Positions 8,072 through 16,978 are shown, numbered from the stretch's first letter. The stretch: 64,000 nucleotides of DNA from Methanomassiliicoccales archaeon (GCA_026394375.1 JAPKYJ010000013.1:128089-192088), one strand, 5' to 3'. Numbers and translations: made by a program. The notes: generated from the sequence alone by a model not told the origin.

Positions 8072-9832
8072 TCAGCTCTCGATCTTCTTGAGCTGTTTGG
8101 AGTACATCTGCTCCAGTTCCGCAGTGGTGGTAGCCTCCCTCGGCCCCTTGTCCTCTCGGAAGCGTCCTGTGAAACGAGGGAATCTGATCGCTAGGCCCGC
8201 ATCCTTCCGCACTTTCGAGAATGCGGCGGTATGGATCGGGCTCACGGTGATCTCTGCGCCCAATACTTCCAGTACCAGGCCCGGTTCGAACCAGAAGTCC
8301 GCCTCCATCTTGGAGACCAGATGGGAGGGCTTTGCATTGGCACGATATTGTTCCAGCATCCCTGGCAGTTTGGCCAAGGTCACATCGTCGAAGCCGCTGC
8401 CCAGCTTGCAGACGGTCTCGAACGTATCATCGTCCGAATTGTATGTGGCCATGAGCAATGCGCCGTAAACTCCCTTGCGCTTGCCCCTGCCCGCGAAAGC
8501 GCCTGCGACCACTAGGTCCACGGTATCCGTCATCTCTGACCGGTACTCCTTCTTGTATTTGATCCAGAGGTATCCTCGCGCCCCGGCCCGATAGAATGAA
8601 TCCGGCCCGACCGACTTGGCCATGAGGCCTTCGCAACCATCTTTCAGAGCCGCCTGGAAGAATTGGTCCACGTCCGCCTCGTTGTCGAGCACCCTCATCT
8701 CCGAGAAACGCACGTCCTCGCTGCCCTCAAAGCTCTGCTGCAGCGCGTCCCTTCTGTCAAGGTAGGGAAGCTGGGTCATATCGTCGTCATCCTTGAGCAC
8801 GCTGTCGAAGAGGAACACCGTTACTGGGTAGTCCTCGATGGCATCCTGCAACCCATGCTTGCGACCGCGTCGGTGGGACACCTCCTGGAAAGGAAGCATC
8901 TCGCCGGTGTTCAGGTCCACTGGAACGCACTCTCCCTCCACTATGGCGGTCCGCGCTCGGAAAGCCTTGCCTAGGGCAGCCACCACATCGGGGAACTGGG
9001 ACGTCAGATCCTCCAGTCTCCTGGAGTAAAGGGTGACCTTGCCCCCCTTGATATGCGCCTGGACCCTCACGCCGTCGTACTTGTACTCAAAGGCGCACCT
9101 CCCGCCCATGCGCGTCAATATCTCCGCCGGAGAAGGAAGACGCTCAGCTAGCATGGCCCTCAGGGGCGAGCCGACCTCCACCTTCATCTCCTTTACCGCC
9201 AGGATCCCCCGGCTGGCTAGTGCCTCGGCCACCCTCCCCATGTCCGAAGAGATGTTGAACGCCCTCTCCACCGCATCCCTTTCCTCCTTGCTGGCGAAAG
9301 CCACCGCCAAGGCATCCACCATCGTCATGCCCGCCACGCCCAGGCGCATCCTCCCGCTGACGATGCGGCTTATGAACTTGGCCTCGGCCGGTGCGGCGTC
9401 GTTCAACAGGTCCGCCAGCAGCTTCATCTTCGTTTCCTGCGAGCCTGGCCCTTCCGCCTTCGCGATCCTTTCTAGATTCTCATAGACCCGCTCCACGGTC
9501 AACGGCTCGCTGAAGAGGGTGCTTTGTCTTCGGACCTGGAATATCTTCTGGGCCACCAAGCCAGGATCTCCTTCCGTCAGCCAGGTCTGGTGGATCTCCT
9601 CTTCTCCAATTCCTGAGCACATGGCCAGGGTGCGCAGGAGCAGCTTGTCGGCCATTCCCAGCTTCTGCGGGTAGAAATCGGGGTAGAGCTGGCCTTGGGT
9701 GAGATAGACGATCTTTCGCAGGTCGTTCACCTCCGCACGGCGCAGCAGGTCGGCCAAGATGTCGGTCATCTCCAGCCGGCTGGACCGGGCCTCGATCTGG
9801 TCGTAGGCCTGCACAAGCTCTTGGAAGAGCAT
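8072..9832 (-). CDS. lig: ATP-dependent DNA ligase
   Basis: 586 residues, the normal archaeal size. The order is a helical DNA-binding domain (1-200), the adenylation domain with motif I EYKYDGVR and nucleotidyl lysine 251, motif III near IVEGECV, motif IV EGLMAK, motif V WIKYKKEY, then the OB domain ending in RFPRF. It seals nicks in replication and repair. The frame begins at a TTG (9835), but the adjacent ATG at 9832 is preferred. TATA-like CTTTAATA sits 24-31 bases upstream and no Shine-Dalgarno is visible, which again suggests a leaderless message. Confidence 0.95.
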   Translation of the reverse strand: MLFQELVQAYDQIEARSSRLEMTDILADLLRRAEVNDLRKIVYLTQGQLYPDFYPQKLGMADKLLLRTLAMCSGIGEEEIHQTWLTEGDPGLVAQKIFQVRRQSTLFSEPLTVERVYENLERIAKAEGPGSQETKMKLLADLLNDAAPAEAKFISRIVSGRMRLGVAGMTMVDALAVAFASKEERDAVERAFNISSDMGRVAEALASRGILAVKEMKVEVGSPLRAMLAERLPSPAEILTRMGGRCAFEYKYDGVRVQAHIKGGKVTLYSRRLEDLTSQFPDVVAALGKAFRARTAIVEGECVPVDLNTGEMLPFQEVSHRRGRKHGLQDAIEDYPVTVFLFDSVLKDDDDMTQLPYLDRRDALQQSFEGSEDVRFSEMRVLDNEADVDQFFQAALKDGCEGLMAKSVGPDSFYRAGARGYLWIKYKKEYRSEMTDTVDLVVAGAFAGRGKRKGVYGALLMATYNSDDDTFETVCKLGSGFDDVTLAKLPGMLEQYRANAKPSHLVSKMEADFWFEPGLVLEVLGAEITVSPIHTAAFSKVRKDAGLAIRFPRFTGRFREDKGPREATTTAELEQMYSKQLKKIES

Positions 9833-9855
9833 CAAGCCAGAGACGATATCGGCAC

Positions 9856-9863
9856 TATTAAAG
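9856..9863 (-). promoter_or_regulatory. TATA box of DNA ligase
   Basis: CTTTAATA on the minus strand, 24-31 bases before the ligase ATG at 9832. Confidence 0.5.
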
Positions 9864-9997
9864 AATGCGCGGGCAGGTCATCGATGAGGTCCTGCTAATC
9901 AAATTCCGGGGGCTCCGACCGTCAGAGCCATTAGGATACGTATCGCCTCCATCATCAGCGGGAGGGGTCCACCCCTGACGAACCTCCTCCATCTAGA

Positions 9998-10028
9998 CCA
10001 CACCCAGATGGCAATTCTTCTGGTGTGG
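9998..10028 (-). terminator. Hairpin downstream of the Hef-like helicase
   Basis: CCACACCCAG pairs with CTGGTGTGG (one bulged base) around a 12-base loop, 30 bases beyond the helicase stop. A second small inverted repeat, AGGGGT-CC-ACCCCT, lies at 9963-9976. Termination is inferred. The rest of 9864-9997 shows no gene. Confidence 0.4.
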
Positions 10029-10057
10029 GTCCCTCCTGACCAATAGATCGTGAGATT

Positions 10058-11659
10058 CTAGAAATCGAAGATCTGCTTTTGACCTTTCTTGGGGGGGCTC
10101 TTGGGCTGCGGTTCCGGTTCTGCCTCTAGTCTCTGCTCGATGCGCATCTTGCGCTGGATGTTCACTATCTCCTTCTTCATGGCGCGCTCCTTGTTCACGG
10201 CCGCGTAGAGGGATGCTTCATCCCGGGTGCCTCTCGTGACCAGGACCGCCACCCGCCCAGAGCGTCTCCTCCCCGTCCGGCCGCGTCTCTGGATAGAACG
10301 TATCTCAGAGGCCACCGGCTCATAGAAGATGACCAGGTCGGTGCTGGCCACGTCCAAGCCTTCCTCTCCCACGCTGGTGGCCACAAGCACATTGAATTGG
10401 CCGTTGCGGAACCGTTCCAGCACGCTCACTTGCTCCTTCTGCTTGAGCCCCCGTTCCCCGCCGCTTCTGTCCGCCTGGCCCACGAGCTTGGCCACCCTTG
10501 CCCCCTCGATCTCGGCAAGTTTGGTGGCGACCAATTCGCACGTATCTCTGTAATGAGTGAAGACGATGACCTTCGATTCAGGCTTCTCATGCACCAGGCG
10601 GGATACGATGGTCATCACCCGGTTGAGCTTGGGATGCTCGAACTTCATGGCCTGGACAAGTTCCAGCGCCTTGATGAACTCGGGCGCTTTGACGATGGTG
10701 CGGGCCGCCTTCGTGCCTTCATCCGACTCCGCCTCACGCTGCAGCTTCTCCAGGAAGAGGCGGAGAGCCGTGACTCCTTGGGTCTCGCCCATTTCCAGAG
10801 CATGCCCCACCTTCAGCGCCATGGCCTGCACGCTCATGGCCGAGAACAGGTTCCGATGGCGCTCGCCGCTCCTGTGGCGCCTCTGCAGGGTCTGCCCGAC
10901 CTCAAGCAGGTACTTGGTGTTCGCCGGACGCTTGGAGTCCATCACGCCCAGACGGACCAGTTCTTTGATGTAGGATTCCTGCATTCCTTTGAGGAGGAAG
11001 ATGACCCGTTTCATCTCCTGGGGCACGTCCACCTCGATCCAATCCATCTGGATATCGTGCATGTATTTCGCAACATCTGGATCGTCCTCTGACCGGGCCT
11101 CGATGCTCTCGATGCCCAGATGATCGCGGACCTCCTTGATCTTGGAGCTGCTGGCGCCGGGGGAGGCGGTCATGCCCAGAACCAGCCCATCGTAATGCTT
11201 GTACTCCTCCCCGATGGCCACGTATGCGTAGTCTCCGACGGCTCGATGCGCTTCATCGAAGACTATGAGCTTCACGTCGCGCAAGGAATAGTTCTCTCTT
11301 CTAATGTCGTTGGAGACCACCTGAGGGGTGGAGGCGATGACGTCGTTCTCCAAGAAGACCAGGGCCCGCTCGTCCGGCGCCACCTCGCCGGTCATGACGC
11401 CCACCGTCCTATCCACGAGAAGCTCGCGGAGCGAGCTTGCGTGCTGCTCCACCAGTGGCTTCGTTGGGGCTAGGAACAGCACCTTTCCTTTCTTTCCTTG
11501 GAGCACATCCGCTATGACCAGGAGGGCGATGATGGTCTTCCCCAAGCCAGTGGGCAGCACCAGAAGGGTGGACGTGCATGTCGCCGATTTGGCCAGCGCG
11601 ATCTGGTATTCTCGTTCCTCGACGCTGTCCTTCTTGATCAGAGGATGGTCGACGTACAC
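10058..11659 (-). CDS. Hef-type superfamily 2 helicase, nuclease domain absent
   Basis: 533 residues. Domain 1 has Walker A PTGLGKT, motif Ia APTKPLVEQH, DEAH box FDEAHRA and motif III TASPG. A helical insert follows, then domain 2 with VFTHYRDTC, TSVGEEGLDVA and motif VI QRRGRTGR. This is the helicase half of archaeal Hef/FANCM, which acts at stalled forks and branched DNA. Full-length Hef also carries an XPF-type ERCC4 nuclease and HhH domain; here the protein ends about 30 residues after the helicase core. The last seven residues, QKQIFDF, resemble a PCNA-interacting peptide. The start is GTG at 11659 with no clear ribosome site. Confidence 0.9.
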   Translation of the reverse strand: MYVDHPLIKKDSVEEREYQIALAKSATCTSTLLVLPTGLGKTIIALLVIADVLQGKKGKVLFLAPTKPLVEQHASSLRELLVDRTVGVMTGEVAPDERALVFLENDVIASTPQVVSNDIRRENYSLRDVKLIVFDEAHRAVGDYAYVAIGEEYKHYDGLVLGMTASPGASSSKIKEVRDHLGIESIEARSEDDPDVAKYMHDIQMDWIEVDVPQEMKRVIFLLKGMQESYIKELVRLGVMDSKRPANTKYLLEVGQTLQRRHRSGERHRNLFSAMSVQAMALKVGHALEMGETQGVTALRLFLEKLQREAESDEGTKAARTIVKAPEFIKALELVQAMKFEHPKLNRVMTIVSRLVHEKPESKVIVFTHYRDTCELVATKLAEIEGARVAKLVGQADRSGGERGLKQKEQVSVLERFRNGQFNVLVATSVGEEGLDVASTDLVIFYEPVASEIRSIQRRGRTGRRRSGRVAVLVTRGTRDEASLYAAVNKERAMKKEIVNIQRKMRIEQRLEAEPEPQPKSPPKKGQKQIFDF

Positions 11660-11710
11660 GCCTGAGCGATTCGAATAGGATTAGAAAAGTATTGTGGACG
11701 GGGCGTCGAA

Positions 11711-12031
11711 TCAGTGGCAGCCGCCGCCGCATGTGTTGCAGCCTTCCGCGTTGGGGTTGTTGACCATCAGGCCGGACCCGTAGGGGGTCTCGATGAAATC
11801 GACCGTACACTGGTCCAGCAGGGTCTTGGTCTCCTGGTCATAATAGAGAGAGAAGCCCTCTGCCTGCTGTTCCATGTCCCCATCCTTCTTGCCCTGTTGA
11901 AAAGACATGCCGAACTGGGGCCCGGAGCAACCCATGCCTGAGAGGTAGATCTTGATGCCGTAGCCCTGTTTGCTGTTCTTCTGAATGAGATCGCTGATGT
12001 ACTTGGTAGCTTCCGAGGTGATGCTGACCAT
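11711..12031 (-). CDS. A-type iron-sulfur carrier (HesB/IscA family)
   Basis: 106 residues. It begins MVSITSEATKYISDLI and has the family fold with Cys35 in SGMGCSGPQFGM and a C-terminal cluster Cys98/Cys101/Cys105 (GCNTCGGGCH). Characterised A-type carriers use three Cys to hold an Fe-S cluster for delivery to apoproteins; here there is one extra Cys. The frame also opens at an ATG at 12061, but a TATA box at 12066-12073 places transcription start near 12043, downstream of that ATG, and GGTGA precedes the ATG at 12031. The shorter start is therefore chosen. Confidence 0.9.
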   Translation of the reverse strand: MVSITSEATKYISDLIQKNSKQGYGIKIYLSGMGCSGPQFGMSFQQGKKDGDMEQQAEGFSLYYDQETKTLLDQCTVDFIETPYGSGLMVNNPNAEGCNTCGGGCH

Positions 12032-12065
12032 TTTCTTTTTCACCGCTCTGAACAACGGCATTCGG

Positions 12066-12073
12066 TATTTAAA
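12066..12073 (-). promoter_or_regulatory. TATA box of the IscA-type carrier gene
   Basis: Reads TTTAAATA on the minus strand. With the usual 25-27 base distance, transcription begins around 12043-12045, which excludes the upstream ATG at 12061 and supports the start at 12031. Confidence 0.6.
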
Positions 12074-12179
12074 GGATTCTCTTCGAAGTATCGTTTCTAT
12101 CGTTCAATTCCTTCCTAGCCAGATGCAGCAGCTCCCGACGAAGCGTTTAAGTGCGTCGTCGGCCTATGCGCCGCTCGCC

Positions 12180-12674
12180 ATGAGCGCGCCACGTATCGAG
12201 AGGCTCACTCGGGGGGACATCGCTCCCGTTCTCCGCATGACGAGGGAGAACATGTCTAGCATCCTTCTCTCCGCCTGGGGGTTGGAATGGAGCGACGAGA
12301 CGCTGCTGGATGCAATACTCGATCGTAGAACCTACACCGAGGTCGCAAGACTGGGAAAGGAGATCGTGGGCTACTTCACAGTGGACCAAAAGGGCGAATA
12401 CGCCTTCATTGTCTCGCTCCAGGTCCGGCGCGATTGGCAGGGGAAAGGGCTGGGCAAGTTGATGATGGATAGGATCGAGGACCTTGTTCTCATGGCCGGT
12501 CTGGAGGGAGTGGAGCTGTGCGTGCAGACCACGAACAAAACGGCCCGGGGATTCTACGAGCACCTCGACTACCGCTTCGTTTCGAAGGTGCGAAGCAACC
12601 TGCTCATGCGGAAGGAGGTTCAGGAAGCGTCAAAAGCACTTCCGCCTCGTTTGGTGCTCGCCAACTCCTTCTAG
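12180..12674 (+). CDS. GNAT-family N-acetyltransferase
   Basis: 164 residues with the GNAT fold. The acetyl-CoA loop is VRRDWQGKGLGKLMMDRIED (about residues 81-100), followed by GVELCVQTTNKTARGFYEHLDYRFV, the motif B region typical of RimI-like and small-molecule acetyltransferases. The substrate cannot be told. The open frame extends upstream, but the ATG at 12180 is chosen because GTTTAAG at 12145-12151 would place the transcript start near 12173. The gene is divergent from the IscA carrier and is followed by the permease gene with its own promoter-like sequence. Confidence 0.85.
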   Translation: MSAPRIERLTRGDIAPVLRMTRENMSSILLSAWGLEWSDETLLDAILDRRTYTEVARLGKEIVGYFTVDQKGEYAFIVSLQVRRDWQGKGLGKLMMDRIEDLVLMAGLEGVELCVQTTNKTARGFYEHLDYRFVSKVRSNLLMRKEVQEASKALPPRLVLANSF

Positions 12675-12756
12675 AGGTTAGGGTCAGAGCGCAGCCAGCA
12701 TTTTCAATGACAGGCAAAGCATTATTCATCCACCGTTTTATAACGCCCATTTGACC

Positions 12757-15090
12757 ATGACCGAAAGGGTCGAAGTCGGGGTCGAGACCAGCAAAGTCTC
12801 TAGCGAGGTGCAGGTCGCCCTTCGCCGCGACCTCGGCCTGCTCGAAGTGCTGATGATCGGCATCGGACCGAATATCGGCTCCTCGATTTTTGTCCTTATC
12901 GGCATCGCCGTGGGGATCGCTGGACCGGCGATCCTTCTGGCGTTTTTCCTCAACTTCTTCGTCACTCTGTTCACCGCCATGGCCTACGCAGAGCTGGCCA
13001 GTGCCTTTCCGGAGACCGGGGGTGGCTATCGATGGATCAAGGAAGGGCTGTTTCCGCCGTTTGGCTTCCTCGGGGGCTGGATGTCCTGGATCGGGCATTG
13101 CATCGCGTGCGCGGTGTACGCCTTGGGGTTTGGCGTGGGCGTGACTGCCCTCTTCCAGCAGTATGGGTTGGACTTCTTCGGCATCCCCGTCGAATGGGTG
13201 GGCAAGCTCTTCGCGGGCCTCATCTCTGCAGCCTTCATCTACCTGAACTACAGGGGGGTGAAGGGGGCGGGAAGGTCGGAGATCATCGTCTCCGCCTTCC
13301 TCATCGGCATCATTGTCATCTACGTTCTCTTCTGCATTGGCTATGTCCTTGGGTTCGGGGTCGCCTCGGATGCCTACACTCCATTCTACGCCTACGGGCT
13401 GATGAGCATAGCCACTTCCATGGGCTTCACCTTCATGATATTCGAAGGGTACGAAGTGGTGGCCCAGACCGGCGAGGAGGCGAAGAACCCGGAGCGAACG
13501 GTCCCTAAGGCCATGTTCCTGTGCATCATCATCAGTTGCGTGCTCTTCGTGGTCATCGCCATCGTCACCTTGGCCGTGCTTGGATATCAGCAGACCGCGA
13601 GCTCGGGGGCCTCAGCCCTGGTGGTAGCCTCCGACAAGGTCGTCCCGGTGCTAGGAGGGGCGCTCATCTCGATCGGCATAATCATTGGATCCATCGCGGC
13701 TGTCAATTCAATAGTGTTCTCGGCCTCCCGGGTGTCCTTCGCTATGGGTCGAGATGGCAACCTGCCAGGCTCCTTCGGAAGATTGCATCGGAAAAACCAG
13801 ACCCCTTCCACAGCCCTGTTGGTCAGCGGGGCGGTCATCGTCTTCGCCACCGTGGCGCTTCCATTGGACCAGGTGGCCTCGGTGGCAGACATCCTCATCC
13901 TGCTGCTTTTCACGCTGGTCAACGTGGCAGCGCTGACGCTGAGGAAGAAGCGGCCGGACGTGAAGAGGCACTTCATCACCCCCTTCTTCCCGGTGATCCC
14001 GCTGATCGGAATAGGAACCAAGATGTTCCTGGCCGTCACCCTCTTCAGCTATGAGCCTTTCGCCTGGTATCTGGCCCTGGCGTTGATATTCGCCGGTCTG
14101 CTGTTGCACTACTTCGCGAAAGGCCGGAAAGAGATCGAGCGGATCGAGGTGCCCGAACGCGCCCCGCTGACCAGAGCGGAGCGGGAGAGATACCGGGTGC
14201 TCATCCCCGTCGATGATCCCAAGCACATTTCCCTGATCGAGGTGGGTGGCATCATCGCCGCAAAGCACAACGGAGAACTGCTGCTCACTTCGGTCGTGGA
14301 AGTGCCCACGGCCGTTCCCCTCGATGCGGTGGACCGCAAGCTGGTGGAAGAGCGCAGCCGCATGCTGGAGAAGCTCAAGCGCTTGGCCGAGAGCAAGGGC
14401 ATTCCCACCCGGGCCATGGTCTCTATCTCTCACGACGTGGTCACGGCAGTGATCGATACCGCCAAAGAAGAGGCGGCCAACATGATCGTCATCGGCTGGA
14501 AGGGATATACCAAAACGCAAAAGCGCGTTCTTGGCCTGAAGATGGACGAGATTCTCAGGCAGACCCCCTGCGATGTCATCGTACTGCACGCCGAGGACAA
14601 GCTCAAGGTGGAGAACATACTGGTGCTCTCAGGCGGCCTGTGGCACGTTTCCGCGGCGACCGAGACCGCGGCGCAGATCGCCAAGGCGGAGAGCGCTCGC
14701 GTGACCATCCTCAACGCCATCATCAACGATGCGCACCTGGCCAAGGCCAGGGAATATGCCCGCCGCCTGACCAAGATCGTGGAGGACGAGGGAGTGCCGG
14801 TCATCACCAAGGAAGTGCATCCGGAGACCATCGTTGGGGGAGTGGTGGCGGAGAGCATGGAGTACGACCTGCTGGTGATGGGCGCAAGCGCCGCGCGCAG
14901 ATGGGAGCGTTTCGTCTTTGGCCCGATCCAGGACAAGATCGTCAAGAACTCCAAGTGCCCGGTCCTGATCTACAAGAGGGTATTCGCGAAGGCACCACAA
15001 GAACTGGTGCTCAAAGAAGATGAGGAGCGGGAGGAGATAGAAGAGGAGAAGGAAGAGAAGGCCAAAGAGCGCGCTACCGGGATGCGATAG
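12757..15090 (+). CDS. APC-superfamily amino acid permease fused to two universal stress protein domains
   Basis: 777 residues. Residues 1-460 form about 12 membrane helices of the amino acid-polyamine-organocation type, with the first helix region IGIGPNIGSSIFVLIG and the consensus FPETGGGYRWIKE, then MIFEGYEVVAQTGEEAKNPERTVPKA. After a short linker, two USP domains lie at about 478-612 and 618-760 (RYRVLIPVDDP; VENILVLSGG; GASAARRWERFVFGPIQDKI). The last 25 residues are very acidic. USP domains on APC carriers are thought to sense adenine nucleotides and regulate transport; substrate and ligand are unknown. A TTG two codons earlier is possible. TTTTATAA at 12736-12743 is very close to the start, so the true start is uncertain. 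It overlaps the convergent DHH gene by 17 bases. Confidence 0.9.
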   Translation: MTERVEVGVETSKVSSEVQVALRRDLGLLEVLMIGIGPNIGSSIFVLIGIAVGIAGPAILLAFFLNFFVTLFTAMAYAELASAFPETGGGYRWIKEGLFPPFGFLGGWMSWIGHCIACAVYALGFGVGVTALFQQYGLDFFGIPVEWVGKLFAGLISAAFIYLNYRGVKGAGRSEIIVSAFLIGIIVIYVLFCIGYVLGFGVASDAYTPFYAYGLMSIATSMGFTFMIFEGYEVVAQTGEEAKNPERTVPKAMFLCIIISCVLFVVIAIVTLAVLGYQQTASSGASALVVASDKVVPVLGGALISIGIIIGSIAAVNSIVFSASRVSFAMGRDGNLPGSFGRLHRKNQTPSTALLVSGAVIVFATVALPLDQVASVADILILLLFTLVNVAALTLRKKRPDVKRHFITPFFPVIPLIGIGTKMFLAVTLFSYEPFAWYLALALIFAGLLLHYFAKGRKEIERIEVPERAPLTRAERERYRVLIPVDDPKHISLIEVGGIIAAKHNGELLLTSVVEVPTAVPLDAVDRKLVEERSRMLEKLKRLAESKGIPTRAMVSISHDVVTAVIDTAKEEAANMIVIGWKGYTKTQKRVLGLKMDEILRQTPCDVIVLHAEDKLKVENILVLSGGLWHVSAATETAAQIAKAESARVTILNAIINDAHLAKAREYARRLTKIVEDEGVPVITKEVHPETIVGGVVAESMEYDLLVMGASAARRWERFVFGPIQDKIVKNSKCPVLIYKRVFAKAPQELVLKEDEEREEIEEEKEEKAKERATGMR

Positions 15091-16048
15091 AGATGAAGTC
15101 ATCAAGGAACATGTCCGTCGCTTCCACCGGGATGCGAGCGCCGGCGCTGGTGGGATGACCGCCGCCATCTACTCCATGCTCGTTGGTGAAATCCTCCACG
15201 AACGTGCCCAGGTTCACACCGTCCCTTGTGAGCCCTCTCAATGAGATGGCCGTGTGCATCCGACGTTGGTTGAGCATGACCGCGTAGTCGCATCCTCTCT
15301 CCTTGGCGACCTCCACCAAAGCTCGAGTGCCGAAGCCATAGAGTGAGCGGTTCTTGTCTTTGCATTGCAGGACGCAGGCCGGGCCGTGGATGCGCATCTG
15401 GCTCTCCACTCTGGCCAAGGCTTTGGGCCAACGCTGCTCATTGACCACCTGCAGGTAGCGCCTTCTGATCGGACCGATCTCAGATGGCCAAGCACCATTG
15501 GAAAGATGCAAGCAAGCTTGAGTGCGGAACAGATCGTCATCGATGTCCAGGCGCCAGGAGAAGTCCAACGTCATCGCTTCCTCCGTGATCCGACGCTGGC
15601 CGTGGATCTGCATCTGCTCTTGAAGCAGGTCCGTCTCGCAGAACTCCACCAGGTCCGCTATGGCTGCCAGCTTGCGCATCCTCCCGTTCAGGCCAAAGTG
15701 ATGGTAGAGCACGGAGGCAGCGCTCATACCTTCTCGGACGATGAGGAGCTTATCCAGATCGCCCGATATCCAATGCGGCTGATGATGGTCGAAGGCCAGG
15801 ACCTCCGCCCTCTGGGATACTTGCCGGAGGTTGATCTCCAGCTCCGGGACGATGGCCAGGTCTGCTAGGAATATCTCGCGCGAAAGGTGGTCCATGGCCA
15901 TGGTCCTGGCACCTGCCGTCGGAGAGGTCACGAAAGAGACCTTGGAGCCCGGAAACGCACATAAGAACATGGCGGCGGAGAGGATGCCATCTACGTTGCC
16001 ACGGGTAATAAGATGCTTTTCCCGGTCGTCCCTGGAGAAGCTGTCCAT
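15074..16048 (-). CDS. DHH-family phosphoesterase with altered motif I
   Basis: 324 residues. The DHH motif is FDHHQPHW (about residue 88) and the C-terminal DHHA1 motif is DGGGHPTSAGARI (about residue 298), so the overall fold is that of RecJ, nanoRNase and related phosphoesterases. Motif I, normally H-x-D-x-D-G, reads R-G-N-V-D-G here, so the usual His and first Asp metal ligands are missing. The protein may be an inactive paralogue or use another metal geometry. Length is shorter than archaeal RecJ/GAN. ATG start at 16048. Substrate unknown. Confidence 0.8.
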   Translation of the reverse strand: MDSFSRDDREKHLITRGNVDGILSAAMFLCAFPGSKVSFVTSPTAGARTMAMDHLSREIFLADLAIVPELEINLRQVSQRAEVLAFDHHQPHWISGDLDKLLIVREGMSAASVLYHHFGLNGRMRKLAAIADLVEFCETDLLQEQMQIHGQRRITEEAMTLDFSWRLDIDDDLFRTQACLHLSNGAWPSEIGPIRRRYLQVVNEQRWPKALARVESQMRIHGPACVLQCKDKNRSLYGFGTRALVEVAKERGCDYAVMLNQRRMHTAISLRGLTRDGVNLGTFVEDFTNEHGVDGGGHPTSAGARIPVEATDMFLDDFISIASR

Positions 16049-16079
16049 CCCTTCCGAACGAATATTGGCCAGATGAGTA

Positions 16080-16087
16080 TTTTAAAT
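16080..16087 (+). promoter_or_regulatory. Possible TATA box of the metallopeptidase unit
   Basis: TTTTAAAT in the gap between the DHH gene and the plus-strand unit. It would start transcription near 16110, leaving about 90 bases before the short leader frame and about 170 before the peptidase ATG. Confidence 0.4.
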
Positions 16088-16196
16088 GTGCTGACCTATT
16101 TACATGGTGGGATGGGCCTGGGATTCAAACTAGGAGCGGGGGATTCCGAGTCGGAGAGCGACGGACCGTATCTGCGGGCCGACGCAGCCTGCCTGT

Positions 16197-16286
16197 ATGC
16201 TCATCGGTTATGCGGCGACCAAGGAACTAGACTTCATGCGGAGCAGGAAGAACGAAGACCTTCCAACGCACCCGGTGAGCATATGA
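16197..16286 (+). CDS. Short leader open frame, 29 codons, coupled to the metallopeptidase
   Basis: An ATG at 16197 opens a 29-codon frame (begins MLIGYAATKELDF, ends HPVSI) whose TGA overlaps the next gene's ATG as ATGA. The composition looks protein-like and the overlap is the same type used by real gene pairs in this window. It has no obvious ribosome site. It may be a leader peptide, a real small protein, or the remnant of an upstream gene. Confidence 0.3.
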   Translation: MLIGYAATKELDFMRSRKNEDLPTHPVSI

Positions 16287-16966
16287 TGGGCGAAGGCCAG
16301 AGGATTGAAGACTCATTTCGGACCGTCGGAAGCAACTATGGCTACGAACTTGTGAAGGCGGAGTTCCGGCCCTTCAAGGAGTTCAAGACCACCTGGGAAC
16401 GCTGCGGCGCTCAGGCGGATTTCAAAGTGACCGACTATCTGCAGGCGGCGAGCGACGTGGTGCTGGAGGATTTCGCCCATTGCATCTTCAAGCGGATCCA
16501 GAAGCGGCGCAGGGAGGTATACACCGACCGGCTGCGCGACTGGCTACGCTCTCAGGAGTTCGTGAGCCGCAACCGGCCGTTGTACCTGGATCGATCTCGC
16601 AATCTGAGGATGAGCTCCAAGGGCGAGAACTATGACCTGCAGGCCATGGCCGAGCACCTGAGGTCGCAAGGTCTCATCGCCGACTGCCAGGACGCTTACC
16701 TCTCATGGACCGATAGACCCAATCGTTTCCGCATGGGCTATTGTAGCCTTCTTATGCGGGTGGTGGCCATCTCCTCCGTTCTCGACTCGGTCAAGGTGCC
16801 TGACTTCGTGACCGAGTACGTGCTCTATCACGAGCTGCTGCACTTGGAACGGGGGATCGACTCGCTCCGGAGCCAGCACGACGCCGCCTTCCGTCGAGCG
16901 GAGCGCATGTACCCACGTTGGCGCGAGTCCGAGGACTGGCTGAAGAAGATCGCCTCCGGGCGTTGA
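16283..16966 (+). CDS. Zinc metallopeptidase-like protein (SprT/YgjP-type)
   Basis: 227 residues. The motif YHELLHLERG (HExxH-type His-Glu-Leu-Leu-His) lies about residue 178, followed after about 15 residues by HDAAFRRAERMYPRW and a C-terminal WL, the arrangement seen in YgjP/DUF45 and SprT-like metalloproteases where a third His binds zinc. The N-terminal 130 residues are helical and unassigned. Substrate unknown. GGTGA lies just before the tandem ATGATG at 16283/16286, and no good start exists upstream in frame. The next gene follows after 12 bases, so they are probably co-transcribed. Confidence 0.75.
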   Translation: MMGEGQRIEDSFRTVGSNYGYELVKAEFRPFKEFKTTWERCGAQADFKVTDYLQAASDVVLEDFAHCIFKRIQKRRREVYTDRLRDWLRSQEFVSRNRPLYLDRSRNLRMSSKGENYDLQAMAEHLRSQGLIADCQDAYLSWTDRPNRFRMGYCSLLMRVVAISSVLDSVKVPDFVTEYVLYHELLHLERGIDSLRSQHDAAFRRAERMYPRWRESEDWLKKIASGR

Positions 16967-16978
16967 ACGGGTGTCCTC

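Noticed and set aside
11985-12179. Upstream extension of the GNAT frame
   Set aside because: It overlaps the divergent IscA-type gene and its promoter, and a TATA-like box lies inside it.
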